Positions 28,222 to 36,419 of a stretch of 64,000 nt of DNA are shown here, one piece after another (the stretch's first letter is position 1; every line of letters begins with the position of its first letter). Below the pieces are notes generated by a model, which worked only from the letters and a program-made list of their open reading frames with translations, did not search any database and had not been told where the DNA came from. The position numbers and the translations under genes are program-made. Source of the stretch: Sphingobium sp. JS3065 (GTDB lineage: Bacteria; Pseudomonadota; Alphaproteobacteria; Sphingomonadales; Sphingomonadaceae); assembly GCF_026427355.1 (NCBI RefSeq), contig NZ_CP102664.1, positions 434,001 to 498,000 of the forward strand, written 5' to 3'.

Positions 28222-29493
28222 ATGTTGAAATCAAGCATGCAAGTAAAGATGGCGCGCGGGCGGGTCGAGGAGCTCAAGGGGAAACTCGATCAACTGAATG
28301 GCGCCTACAGCAGGGGCGAGACGCCATCCAATGAGGAGTTTCGGGCAAAGCTTATCGCCGAAATTGGCCAGCTTGAAAAGGATATCGAACTCCACGACCG
28401 CTTGCAGATCAGCGACGATACTCTCCTGCCATCCGAAAGTCTGGCAGATCTCCCCGAAACCCTGATTGCGGCCCGAATCGCGCGCGGCATGACCCAAATG
28501 GATTTAGCCAAATTCTTGGGGTACAAAATGCAGCAAATCCAACAATATGAGGAGGATCGCTATCGGGCGACCAGCTTATGGCGCCTTATCACGATTGCAG
28601 AAGCGTTGGGCGTCAAGATACATCAGGCAGGGAACCTGATGGGAAATCGGACGATGGGTCCTGTCGATGCGACGAAGACAGCCCGTTTTCCAATAGGCGA
28701 GATGTACACACGGGGATGGATCGGGCCGTGGGATGGTGGCGCGATCGACGCTGCCAAAGAAGCTCCGGGGCGTCTCGAACGATTCTTGGCCAAGGCCTAC
28801 GGATCAAATCCCGCATCACGTAACCGTCACGTCAGGTCGAAGGGGGTTCCACATGAGGGAGCCATATCGGCATGGGAAGCCAGAGTGATAAGCCTAGCCG
28901 ACGCAGGACCGCTCGAAACTGCCTTCGACCCTGCGAAGGTCAATCCCGCATGGGTGCGTACCATGGCTCGGTTCAGCGCGATCCGGGGCGGCGTCAGACG
29001 CATCAAGAACCACCTGAATGACATTGGCATCCATTTCATAATCGAGTCGCCTTTGCCAGGCATGCAGATCGATGGAGGCGCCATTCGTACTCCGGCCGGC
29101 CAGATGATCGTTGCGTTGACTTTGCGGGATTATCGACTTGAATGGTTCTGGCTTGCGCTCATGTACGAGCTTGGCCATCTCGTTCTCCATATTGCGCCAG
29201 GCGAATATGATGGGATCTTCGATGAGATCGCAGCTCCCGCGATGTCGGCAATCGATGAGGATGCCGATGTTTATGCTCGCGAAGCTCTGATTCCAAGCGC
29301 GCAATGGCAGTCCTGCAAGTCAAAGGATGCCTTTACGCATGGCACGATCCTGGAGGATGCGGAGCGCTTGCGTATCGATCCGAGTGTGGTGGTAGCTCGT
29401 GCGCGAGAACTGTTTCCCGACAAGCGCATGCCAAGCGGGGTGATTCGCGACAGAGACGTTCGGCGACAACTCGGCAACGACACCGAGGGCTGA
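28222..29493 (+). CDS. HTH-XRE/ImmA-IrrE metallopeptidase-like regulator with altered active site
   Basis: 423 residues: N-terminal coiled coil (8-60), an XRE-type HTH (about 80-135: IAARIARGMTQMDLAKFLGYKMQQIQQYE) and a C-terminal ImmA/IrrE domain. The family zinc site is HExxH plus a downstream Glu. Here the motif reads YELGHLVLH, so Tyr315 replaces the first His while Glu316, His319 and the later EDADVYAREALIP (Glu346) are kept. The protein may be an inactive peptidase or a pure regulator. Related fusions act as HigA-type antitoxins or phage/ICE derepressors. No toxin partner is seen upstream. Confidence 0.85.
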   Translation: MLKSSMQVKMARGRVEELKGKLDQLNGAYSRGETPSNEEFRAKLIAEIGQLEKDIELHDRLQISDDTLLPSESLADLPETLIAARIARGMTQMDLAKFLGYKMQQIQQYEEDRYRATSLWRLITIAEALGVKIHQAGNLMGNRTMGPVDATKTARFPIGEMYTRGWIGPWDGGAIDAAKEAPGRLERFLAKAYGSNPASRNRHVRSKGVPHEGAISAWEARVISLADAGPLETAFDPAKVNPAWVRTMARFSAIRGGVRRIKNHLNDIGIHFIIESPLPGMQIDGGAIRTPAGQMIVALTLRDYRLEWFWLALMYELGHLVLHIAPGEYDGIFDEIAAPAMSAIDEDADVYAREALIPSAQWQSCKSKDAFTHGTILEDAERLRIDPSVVVARARELFPDKRMPSGVIRDRDVRRQLGNDTEG

Positions 29494-29600
29494 GCGGCGA
29501 AAGGTGCTCCTTTCCCGCAACAGTCTCTCCAGCAGGCGTTCCGAACCAACACCGAAGCCTTGCGCGATTCGGCTCATCCCGAGGGTCTGCTCGAACCTGC

Positions 29601-29629
29601 GAAGGGCCGCCCTTCATTTGCGGCCCTTC
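29601..29629. terminator. Hairpin between convergent genes
   Basis: Arms GAAGGGCCGC (29601-29610) and GCGGCCCTTC (29620-29629) pair perfectly. On the + strand a T-rich stretch (CCCATTTTAT) follows at 29631-29640. It lies between the ImmA-like gene and the porin 3' end and may serve both. Confidence 0.6.
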
Positions 29630-29647
29630 ACCCATTTTATCGCCGAA

Positions 29648-29887
29648 CTAGAAAGCGACTCCCAAGGTCCCGACAACACCTGCCTTGGTTTCATTGCGCG
29701 TTCCCACTATCATGTCCTTGTCGGTATCGACGTAAGAAACCCCGAGCGACAGATTTTTCCAAGTGTAAGTCGCGCCGATGCTCCAGTCCGTATATTTGTT
29801 GCCGAACGTGATGTAGCTTGGGCTGAAATTGTGGCCAATATGCGCCGAAAGGCTGATTGGCGTGTCAGGAATGCCTGCAGAAAGATC
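29648..29887 (-). pseudogene. TorF-type porin gene, C-terminal part cut off by IS66
   Basis: Encodes the end of an outer-membrane barrel: DLSAGIPDTPISLSAHIGH, then DWSIGATYTWKNLSLGVSY and a terminal Phe (TLGVAF), the usual beta-barrel end. It lacks a start. Removing the IS (29888-32364) and one copy of the 8-bp duplication joins it in frame to 32373-32876: 512 + 232 nt equals 248 codons, restoring a 247-residue protein. Confidence 0.88.
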
Positions 29888-29912
29888 GTAGGCATTCGGT
29901 GAAGGCCGCGGA

Positions 29913-31526
29913 TCAGGCGGCTTCGCGTTGATCTTCGGCGGCGCGCCAATTCCATGGCAGCAATTCGTGGAGACGGTTCTGGGGGATGTCGGCGATGCGG
30001 CTGAGCACATCGGCGAGCCAGGCCTGCGGATCGATGTCGTTGAGCTTCGCCGTGGCAATGAGGCTCAGCATGAAGGCGGTGCGCTGACCTCCGCGATCTG
30101 AACCAGCGAAGAGCCAGGATTTTCTTCCCAATGCTATGCCTCTGAGCGCCCGTTCCGCCGCGTTGTTCGAGAGGCAGATACGGCCGTCGTCGAGGAAGGC
30201 TGCGAAGGCGGGCCATGCCTTGAGCATGTAATCCATGGCCTCGGCCACATCGCTGTTCTTCGATAGCTTCGACCGGCTGTCGCGCATCCATTCTTCCAGA
30301 TCGGTAACCAGCGGTGCGCTGAGTTCCTGCCGAAGGGCGAGACGCTCCTGTGCCGGTCTGCCGTTGATGGCGCGCTCGATGTCGAAGATCGCGTCGATAC
30401 GGCGGACCGCCTCGACTGCCAGTGGCGAGATGACGGCCTTTTTGCGGCGCTTCTTGAGCTGCGCGGCGATATCGGCCAGCTCGAAGAAATAGCGGCGCGC
30501 GTGGCTCCAGCATAAAGCACGCGTCAGCGGCGCCGGCAGGCGGTCGGCATGGAACAACGTGTTGTAGCCAGCATATGCATCAGCCTGAAGGATGCCTCTC
30601 CAACTGCGCAGATGGCCCACAGGATGTTCGCCCCGGCGGTCACGGGAATAATGAAAGATCGCCGCTGGCGGCGCTGGTCCGCCAAAAGGCCGGTCATCAC
30701 GGACATAGGTCCAGATCCGGCCCGTATCGGTCTTGGTCTTGGCCAGCACTGGCACCGTCGTATCGTCGCCATGCAACCGCTCCGCGGCCAAAACGTGGGC
30801 CTCGATCAGTAGGTAGAGCGGCATCAGCGCGGCGGTGCAGGTGCCGACCTGATCGGCCAGAGTGGAAAGGCTCAGGTCCACGCCTTCCCGGGCATAGCGA
30901 TCACGCTGGCGGTTAAGCGGTTGATGCGCGCCGAACTTCTCGAACAGCAGCATCGCCAGGAAGCTGGGTCCAAAGAGCCCGCGGGGCGTCACATGGAACG
31001 GCGCTGGCGGTTGGGTGATCTTCTCGCAATCGCGGCAGGAGAACTTCTCCCGAACGGTCTGGACCACCTTCCACTGGCGCGGCACGACCTCAAGCGTCTC
31101 GGTGATATCCTCGCCCAGCTTGCACAGCCGATCCGAGCCGCAGCAGGGGCAGGCCTCGGGCGCGGCGATGACGACGCGTTCGCGTGGCAGATGTTCGGGC
31201 AAGGGCTTGCGGGCGGGCCGCTTGCGCTCGAAAGGCACGACGTTGGTCTTCGCTGCTGCCAGCGCAGCCAAGAGCTCATCTTCGCTGGCAGCGGTCTCGC
31301 ACTCCTCGAAGGCCAGTTCCATCTGATCGAGCAGATGGCGCGTGCGTTCCGATCGCTGGCCGAAAAGGGTGCGGCGCATCTTCTCGTTCTGCAGTTCGAG
31401 AAGGGCGTTACGGGCTTCCAGGTCGGCGTTGATCGCCTTGATGCGGGCGACTTCAGCGGCAACAGCTTCCGCAGCGGCGAGCCGCTCGCGAAGGCTATTG
31501 ATCTGTGCTTGCGCCTCGTCCCCCAT
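29913..31526 (-). CDS. tnpC: IS66 transposase TnpC
   Basis: DDE transposase of 537 residues. Leucine-zipper-like N-terminus (INSLRERLAAAEAVAAEVARIKAINADLEARNALLELQNE), the RRTLFGQRSER motif, a zinc-finger segment (EACPCCGSDRLCKLG), and a catalytic core with LHGDDTTVPVL, GILQADAYAGYN and CLSNNAAERALRGIALGRKSWLFAGSDRGG, all standard for IS66 TnpC. It appears intact. Confidence 0.95.
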   Translation of the reverse strand: MGDEAQAQINSLRERLAAAEAVAAEVARIKAINADLEARNALLELQNEKMRRTLFGQRSERTRHLLDQMELAFEECETAASEDELLAALAAAKTNVVPFERKRPARKPLPEHLPRERVVIAAPEACPCCGSDRLCKLGEDITETLEVVPRQWKVVQTVREKFSCRDCEKITQPPAPFHVTPRGLFGPSFLAMLLFEKFGAHQPLNRQRDRYAREGVDLSLSTLADQVGTCTAALMPLYLLIEAHVLAAERLHGDDTTVPVLAKTKTDTGRIWTYVRDDRPFGGPAPPAAIFHYSRDRRGEHPVGHLRSWRGILQADAYAGYNTLFHADRLPAPLTRALCWSHARRYFFELADIAAQLKKRRKKAVISPLAVEAVRRIDAIFDIERAINGRPAQERLALRQELSAPLVTDLEEWMRDSRSKLSKNSDVAEAMDYMLKAWPAFAAFLDDGRICLSNNAAERALRGIALGRKSWLFAGSDRGGQRTAFMLSLIATAKLNDIDPQAWLADVLSRIADIPQNRLHELLPWNWRAAEDQREAA

Positions 31527-31585
31527 GCCGGCGCGTATAGCAGAAAAGCGCCGGAATCCCTAGCTTTTTAGGCAATCTTGACCTT

Positions 31586-31933
31586 CTATCCGGCCAATGT
31601 CGGGCGCCATGTGGCTTGCGGATTACGCCAGTCGATCGCCTCCAGCATGCAGGCCATCTGCGAGGGGGAAATGGCGATCACGCCGTCCACGGCCGAGGGC
31701 CAGATGTACTTCCCGCGCTCCAAGCGCTTGGCATAAAGCGACATGCCAACGCCGTCATGCCAGATGATCTTGCAAAGATCGCCGCGCCGTCCTCTGAAAA
31801 TGTAGAGATCGCCGGCAAAGGGATCGCGGCCGAAACTCTGCTGCACTTGCAGGGCCAGGCTGCGCATGCCGCGCCGCATGTCCGTGTGCCCCGTTGCGAT
31901 CCATATCCGAACGCCAGAGGGAACTGGGATCAC
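31586..31933 (-). CDS. tnpB: IS66 accessory protein TnpB
   Basis: 115 residues of the IS66 Orf2 family: TGHTDMRRGMRSLALQVQQSFGRDPFAGDLYIFRGRRGDLCKIIWHDGVGM is the conserved core. The ATG overlaps the tnpA stop (ATGA). It is required for efficient IS66 transposition in studied members. Confidence 0.95.
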   Translation of the reverse strand: MIPVPSGVRIWIATGHTDMRRGMRSLALQVQQSFGRDPFAGDLYIFRGRRGDLCKIIWHDGVGMSLYAKRLERGKYIWPSAVDGVIAISPSQMACMLEAIDWRNPQATWRPTLAG

Positions 31934-32265
31934 GGCTTGACCGACCGCAGCACCGCCGACACCAGTCCAGGCGAGGCACCAGCGGGAATGCGCACAATCG
32001 CCCGCTCGAACTCGACGGTTATCGCCGATCCCATGGCCGGCGCCGGATCAGGGTGCACCTGCACCTGCACCTCGGCAAAGCCCCGCGCTGCCTGCTCTAT
32101 CTGTCGCCGCCACCTGTAAATCTGGTTCGGCCGCAGATCAGCACGGCGGGCGATCTCCGCCACGTTCGCCCCAGGCGCCGCAATCGCCGCGACCAACTGC
32201 CGCTTCTGTTCGTCGGTCCATACCCGCCGCCGCTCCGGCCCCGAAATTACTGTGATCTGGCTCAT
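31930..32265 (-). CDS. tnpA: IS66 accessory protein TnpA
   Basis: 111-residue Orf1 protein with a Tc1/IS66-type HTH (RRRVWTDEQKRQLVAAIAAPGANVAEIARRADLRPNQIYRWRRQIE). First gene of the element, about 100 bp inside the right terminal repeat. Confidence 0.93.
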   Translation of the reverse strand: MSQITVISGPERRRVWTDEQKRQLVAAIAAPGANVAEIARRADLRPNQIYRWRRQIEQAARGFAEVQVQVHPDPAPAMGSAITVEFERAIVRIPAGASPGLVSAVLRSVKP

Positions 32266-32372
32266 CGCACCGTCCTTAGTATCGGTGCAAACACCGACGC
32301 TTGCACCGATGCCATCTCGAAATATCAGCCGATCACCGCAAGGCGGCCCTCACCGGAGCGATACGAAAGATC

Positions 32373-32876
32373 CGCCGCAAGATAGAGATTGTCATCCTTC
32401 GTGACGCCGTTGACGGAAAGAGCCTGTTGCTTGGGAGCGTAGAGCAGGCTGACTTTGCCGGTGACAGGGCCCAGTGTGTGCGAAACGGCGACATAGGGTT
32501 CGATGAAGTCCGAAAAGGGCAAAGCTGAACCGGGATAATAATAGTAGGTCGCGCCAACATCGACGGTGGTGGCGCCGAAGGAGTGCTTGTAGCCGCCAAC
32601 GAAATCGATTTCCTGGCTGTTGCTGGCGATGTAGTCGCTGACCGAAGAACCCCAAACGGAAGCGTAGAATCCGGAGGAATGGCTGACAGTAAAGGTTCCT
32701 TGGACGGCGAAGTTTTTATCCGTCTGGGAAATGCCGCGGAATCGATAGTCGCTGACGAGCGTCGCACCGCCCGAAATCGTAACATCGCTGGCAGGGGGGT
32801 CGGTTTCGTCAGCCCACGCGGGCGAAGATAGGACAACCACAAAGGCCGCCACAGCGATTGGAACAGTCTTCTTCAT
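32373..32876 (-). pseudogene. TorF-type porin gene, N-terminal part cut off by IS66
   Basis: Encodes a signal peptide (MKKTVPIAVAAFVVVLSSPAWA) and the first beta-strands (TISGGATLVSDYRFRGISQTDKNFAVQGTFTVSHSSGFYASVWGS), the pattern of the TorF/conserved hypothetical outer-membrane porin family in sphingomonads. The reading frame runs into the IS for 15 codons and stops. The remaining C-terminal barrel is at 29648-29887. Confidence 0.88.
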
Positions 32877-33176
32877 GAGCGAATTTCCTTATTGATCCGA
32901 AATTCGTTCATCCTGCGGCCTCTCGGCTAGCCCTCGTGGGAATGGGGCGTATTATCGAGAGGCATTTCCCCTTAACTTGGAATGGTGCACTGCACAAATC
33001 CTGCTGCCAGTCACGGCACATTTCTTCCGGGGGTGTGGCATTACAGCAACAGTCATAGGCGCCGGCGTTTCGGCATTGCAGAGCGTGCGGAGGCTGGTGG
33101 AAAACTCAGCTAGGTTGAATCGATCAAAGCCGTTGTTGGCCTAGATGGTTGGAGAATTGCGCCGCTGCCGCTTCGC
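32877..33176. other. Intergenic region upstream of the porin
   Basis: Should hold the porin promoter (leftward). A GATAAT-like -10 is seen on the minus strand near 32950 without a convincing -35. No gene or repeat is called here. Confidence 0.4.
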
Positions 33177-34019
33177 TTAGTGGCAAAGTAGGACCGGTAA
33201 TCGAGGATCATGAATGACAGACCGTGTCGCGCCTCCGAGCACGAACTCCCGTGTTCTCGAGTGACCATATGCCCCCATGATCAGAAGGTCTGCACCGGTC
33301 TCAACGCCGCGTTTCAAGAGGGCCGTACCTGCATCGCATCCATCAGCAGGCACTTCCTCCATGCTACTGGTTAAGTCATGGCAAACCAAGTGACGATGAA
33401 CCTCCTTGAGGATCAGTGCCGCGTCAAGCGCCTTCTCTCCCGTTATCGCAAGCACACGAATGGACCGGGCGGTGCGGCAGATCGGCAGCGCCTCTGCCAG
33501 CGCCCTAGCGGCCGATCGACCACCGTCCCACCCGATGATGACATTATCGAATCGGCGCCCGCTGGATACGGGCTGGGGGAGAAGCAGGACAGGGCGACCC
33601 GAATCGAATATCAGGCCCTCAGCGGCGACCTGGTATTCGACATTTGTTTCGACCGGAACCACGGCGAGGTCATGCGTGCGAGCTAGGCGCGCTGGCTCGG
33701 TGGGATTACCGATCAGGCCGCATTCGACAAGGAATTGCTCGCCACGCCGGTCTTCGCTGACGAGCAAAGAGAATTCGTCCAGAAGTTCCTGAGCGGCCTC
33801 GCGGCTTCGGATATTTTCGGTGGCGACTAGCGCGTTGGTATGTGCGAATTTATCCGAAAGCCAATTGCCGACTGCCGGGATGTGGGTCTCGCAAAGGATT
33901 CCGGAAAGACGTGCTCCAAATTGGTCGGCAAGCCGCACCGCTTCGTCGAGAGCCCAACGCGGCGTGCGATTGGGATAGGTTTCCATGTATAACAGGATGT
34001 CCCGGATGGCCGTGGTCAT
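33177..34019 (-). CDS. Universal stress protein, tandem UspA domains
   Basis: 280-residue cytosolic protein with two Usp folds. The second domain carries the ATP-binding pattern GADLLIMGAYGHSRTREFVLGGATRSVI (G-2x-G-9x-G-S/T). GGAG sits 8 nt before the ATG. It is a close relative of the protein at 53744-54586 (shared THIPAVGNWL.DK, RRGEQFLVECG, PVETNVE.QVAAE.L.FDSGRPVLLLP). Confidence 0.92.
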   Translation of the reverse strand: MTTAIRDILLYMETYPNRTPRWALDEAVRLADQFGARLSGILCETHIPAVGNWLSDKFAHTNALVATENIRSREAAQELLDEFSLLVSEDRRGEQFLVECGLIGNPTEPARLARTHDLAVVPVETNVEYQVAAEGLIFDSGRPVLLLPQPVSSGRRFDNVIIGWDGGRSAARALAEALPICRTARSIRVLAITGEKALDAALILKEVHRHLVCHDLTSSMEEVPADGCDAGTALLKRGVETGADLLIMGAYGHSRTREFVLGGATRSVIHDPRLPVLLCH

Positions 34020-34228
34020 ATGATAATCTCCTTACTTGGCTGACGTATGACCAGAGAAGTATCCTGTAAACGGCATGCGTTTATCTGTCTTTAGTATGCT
34101 CAACAATCTAGCGACACATCGACTGTGAGAGGTCATCATCATCCCCGGATTGTTTCTATGGTGTGTTTGTCCATTAAAGGCGGCGTTGGGCCCCTTGAAA
34201 TTGTCGATCTGGACCGGCAAACATTGGT

Positions 34229-34336
34229 GGGACTGAACCGCCCCGGGATTGTCGGAGGCCATTTGGATTAAATTACGCAGCCATGGGTGTGTCGTCCAGC
34301 ATGGCGTAGTATCGTTGTTCGGCTTCGGCGGGCGGG
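34229..34336 (-). mobile_element. IS3-family remnant (3' end of transposase and one terminus)
   Basis: On the minus strand 34335-34273 reads AEAEQRYYAMLDDTPMAA then a stop, which I recognise as the end of IS3-family (IS51-like) OrfB transposases. Beyond it lies GACTGAACCGCCCCGG (34230-34245), typical of the terminal repeat of such elements. The similarity breaks at about 34336, where the CDF-type pseudogene leader begins, so only about 100 bp of the element remain. Confidence 0.7.
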
Positions 34337-34357
34337 CCGCGAAGGGGACTACCGGAC

Positions 34358-34965
34358 ATGGCTGACGATTGCTGCGCGAGCGCCTGCGGCAGTGAGAAGG
34401 CAAAGGCCGATCCGCGCTGGCGGCGGGTGCTATGGGTGGCGCTAATCGTCAATGCGGCGATGTTTTTCGTCGAGATGGTGGCAGGCGCGGCCGCGGACAG
34501 CCGCGCGCTTCAGGCAGACGCACTCGATTTTCTGGGTGATGCCGCCAACTACGCCGTCAGCCTTGCCGTGGTCGGCATGGCGCTGGCATCGCGCGCACGG
34601 GCGGCGCTGCCTGGGTCTTTAGCAGTGCGATCCTAGCATTTGTAAATGGCACCGCACCTGACCCGGCGACGATGGGCGCAGTCGGCGCGCTGGCGCTTGC
34701 AGCCAATGTCGGGGTTGCGTTGTTGCTCTATCGCTACCGGACGGGCGACGCGAACATGCGTTCGGTCTGGATATGCTCGCGTAATGACGCGATTGGCAAT
34801 GTCGCGGTTATGCTGGCGGCCGTTGGCGTATTCGGCACCGGTAACGCTTGGCCTGACCTGATCGTTGCGAGCGTTATGGCCGCACTGGCGCTGACCGGAG
34901 GCGCACAGGTGCTGCGGCAGGTGCTGCGGCAGGCGCTGGGTGAGTTGCGGTTGGTCGCAGAATGA
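34358..34965 (+). pseudogene. Frameshifted CDF-like cation transporter, paralogue of 27360-27998
   Basis: The first frame (34358-34636) gives ADDCCASACGSEKAKADPRWRRVLWVALIVNAAMFFVEMVAG...ALDFLGDAANYAVSLAVVGMALASRARAAL, then goes out of frame and stops. The second frame resumes with WVFSSAILAFVNGTAPDPATMGAVGALAL, LLLYRYRTGDANMRSVWICSRNDAIGN to 34965. Against the intact copy about 10 residues are missing at the junction, so a small deletion near 34610 likely broke the gene. The end overlaps the DUF3703 gene (ATGA). Confidence 0.85.
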
Positions 34966-35315
34966 ACCGGGTCAAGGCAATTTTGCTTGTTGCAAACGAG
35001 ATGGCCGTGTTCCGGAATGCGCGGATCGAGGGGAGCATCGAGAAGGCATGGCGCGCGCTCGAACGCGCCCACATCATTTCGCAACTCCATATTGGGCTGC
35101 ACCTGAACAGTCACTGGGAAATGCTGAAATTCGCGGTGGCAGTTCACGACGCCCGGGAGATTAGTGGTCAGCTCGCACGCTTAGTTCTTGCACCGCTTGG
35201 TACGCTTACCGGGCGCATCCCGAAGGGAAATACCGGCCGCTCAAACGTCAGCGCTTTTGCGCCAATGCCGATACCTGACGACTTGCGCGATGTCATCGAG
35301 GAAGGTGCCAGGTGA
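34962..35315 (+). CDS. DUF3703 protein
   Basis: 117 residues matching the DUF3703 family: KAWRALERAHIISQLHIGLHLNSHWEMLKFAVAVHDAREISGQLARL and RIPKGNTGRSNVSAFAPMPIPDDL. His/Asp spacing suggests a metal or four-helix site, but function is unknown. The start overlaps the end of the frameshifted transporter, so it was the next gene in that operon. Confidence 0.85.
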   Translation: MNRVKAILLVANEMAVFRNARIEGSIEKAWRALERAHIISQLHIGLHLNSHWEMLKFAVAVHDAREISGQLARLVLAPLGTLTGRIPKGNTGRSNVSAFAPMPIPDDLRDVIEEGAR

Positions 35316-35321
35316 CGCGCC

Positions 35322-35765
35322 CTACCGTTTCCGTCGTGCTGCTTGTTCCAGATAGGGCTTCAGAGCCGACCCCACGGCTTCTGTCAGGGTCGTCAGATTT
35401 CGTTTTGCACGCGACATTGCCAACCATGCCGCCATGCCGCTTATGTCATACCGGTGCACGAGGCGCGTCGCCGCCTTGCCATGCGTTTCAACTGAAAATT
35501 GCTCATGGATCGATAGCAGCATCCCGAGGCCATAGCGAAAGGCGAGAACGCGCTGCGGTTCGAAGGTCACAATCTGCGCATCGACCGTCATGAATTTCGG
35601 ATTTCGGTAGTCAGTCCTGATCGAGTAGCGCAACGGTGCATCCACTCCGGGTTCGCCCTCGATCCGAGCCATGGGATGCCACTTCGCATAGTCGTCAAAG
35701 GAAACAAGCGCCGCCCAGACCTGCTCGGGAGGCGCGGCAATTAAGGTCTCTCTGAAAACGCTCAT
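35322..35765 (-). CDS. SRPBCC/START-like protein
   Basis: 147 residues of the polyketide cyclase/SRPBCC fold: FRETLIAAPPEQVWAALVSFDDYAKWHPMARIEGEPGVDAPLRY at the N-terminus, FEPQRVLAFRYG in the middle and a long final helix with a basic tail (AARRKR). It probably binds a small hydrophobic ligand; the partner is unknown. It ends 6 bp from the convergent DUF3703 gene. Confidence 0.82.
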   Translation of the reverse strand: MSVFRETLIAAPPEQVWAALVSFDDYAKWHPMARIEGEPGVDAPLRYSIRTDYRNPKFMTVDAQIVTFEPQRVLAFRYGLGMLLSIHEQFSVETHGKAATRLVHRYDISGMAAWLAMSRAKRNLTTLTEAVGSALKPYLEQAARRKR

Positions 35766-35956
35766 TCAAAGCCTCGCGATCATCATTTTGCGTATTAATT
35801 TTTTCGATGCGCGCACTTACACATCGTCCGCAAGTAAAAATAGAAGTGCAAAGTTGTTATGTCGAAAAATACCAAGTTGGCGAACAAATTAGAATAGTGT
35901 AACAGGGAGTCGCAACAGGTGATATTGTCACATAAGAATGGCAAATTTTCTTATTT

Positions 35957-36008
35957 GCAACATGTTGCCAGAAAAGCTGTTGCAACGCCAGAATGCGACT
36001 GATATAGG
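35957..36008 (+). promoter_or_regulatory. Promoter and palindromic operator of the czc operon
   Basis: -35 TTGCAA (35980-35985), 17-bp spacer, -10 TATAGG (36003-36008). A perfect palindrome GCAACATGTTGC lies at 35957-35968 and a second, GTTGCAAC (35979-35986), overlaps the -35. Shared GTTGC half-sites suggest a dimeric repressor. The ATG at 36016 is 8 nt after the -10, so the first gene may also be leaderless. Confidence 0.6.
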
Positions 36009-36015
36009 CCCGGCC

Positions 36016-36360
36016 ATGGCTCGCTGGGTATCTTGTCTGATAATGATGCTGTCGGTGCTCGCGTGCGACATCGCGGGCTCGCCATTGCTCGCCAATCCGG
36101 TAGTGGAAGTCGCAGGCTTTGCGCAAGTCTCAAGCCAAGTCTCAAGCGAGGATAGCTCGCAGGACAGCGATGAGTCAGGTAAGTCACAGACTGGTGCGGT
36201 CGGGCACATGGCGCATGGACATTGTACTGCGAGTTTGGCCGAGCCAGCAGACATATCGCAGCAGCCGTGCCTGAAGGCCGGTCAGCCACGTCCGGCAGAC
36301 AGGCAAGCCAGCCTCAACTCCTGGTCTACAGCCCCCCCCACACAACCGCCCTCAGCCTGA
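36016..36360 (+). CDS. Small exported His/Cys protein at the head of the czc operon
   Basis: 114-residue predicted secreted protein. Signal-like segment MARWVSCLIMMLSVLACDIAGSPLLAN, a Ser/Asp/Gln-rich stretch (VSSQVSSEDSSQDSDESG), then a candidate metal site GHMAHGHC. Short proteins of this kind often lead czcCBA operons in sphingomonads, but no function is known. The start at 36016 is preferred over 35938, which lies upstream of the promoter. Confidence 0.65.
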   Translation: MARWVSCLIMMLSVLACDIAGSPLLANPVVEVAGFAQVSSQVSSEDSSQDSDESGKSQTGAVGHMAHGHCTASLAEPADISQQPCLKAGQPRPADRQASLNSWSTAPPTQPPSA

Positions 36361-36419
36361 TCTTTGCCTGACGCGGGCACGCATTGCCCGCGCCATCTTG
36401 CATTGATCAGGAGTTTTTC

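Larger units (their letters stand above)
29888..32364 (-). mobile_element. IS66-family insertion sequence, complete
   Basis: A 2477-bp element with tnpA, tnpB and tnpC all on the minus strand. The 22-bp terminal inverted repeats start with GTA at both ends and match at 16 of 22 positions (shared core CGGTGA.GGCCGC). It is flanked by an 8-bp direct repeat GAAAGATC at 29880-29887 and 32365-32372, the duplication size expected for IS66. It is inserted in a TorF-type porin gene. Confidence 0.95.
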
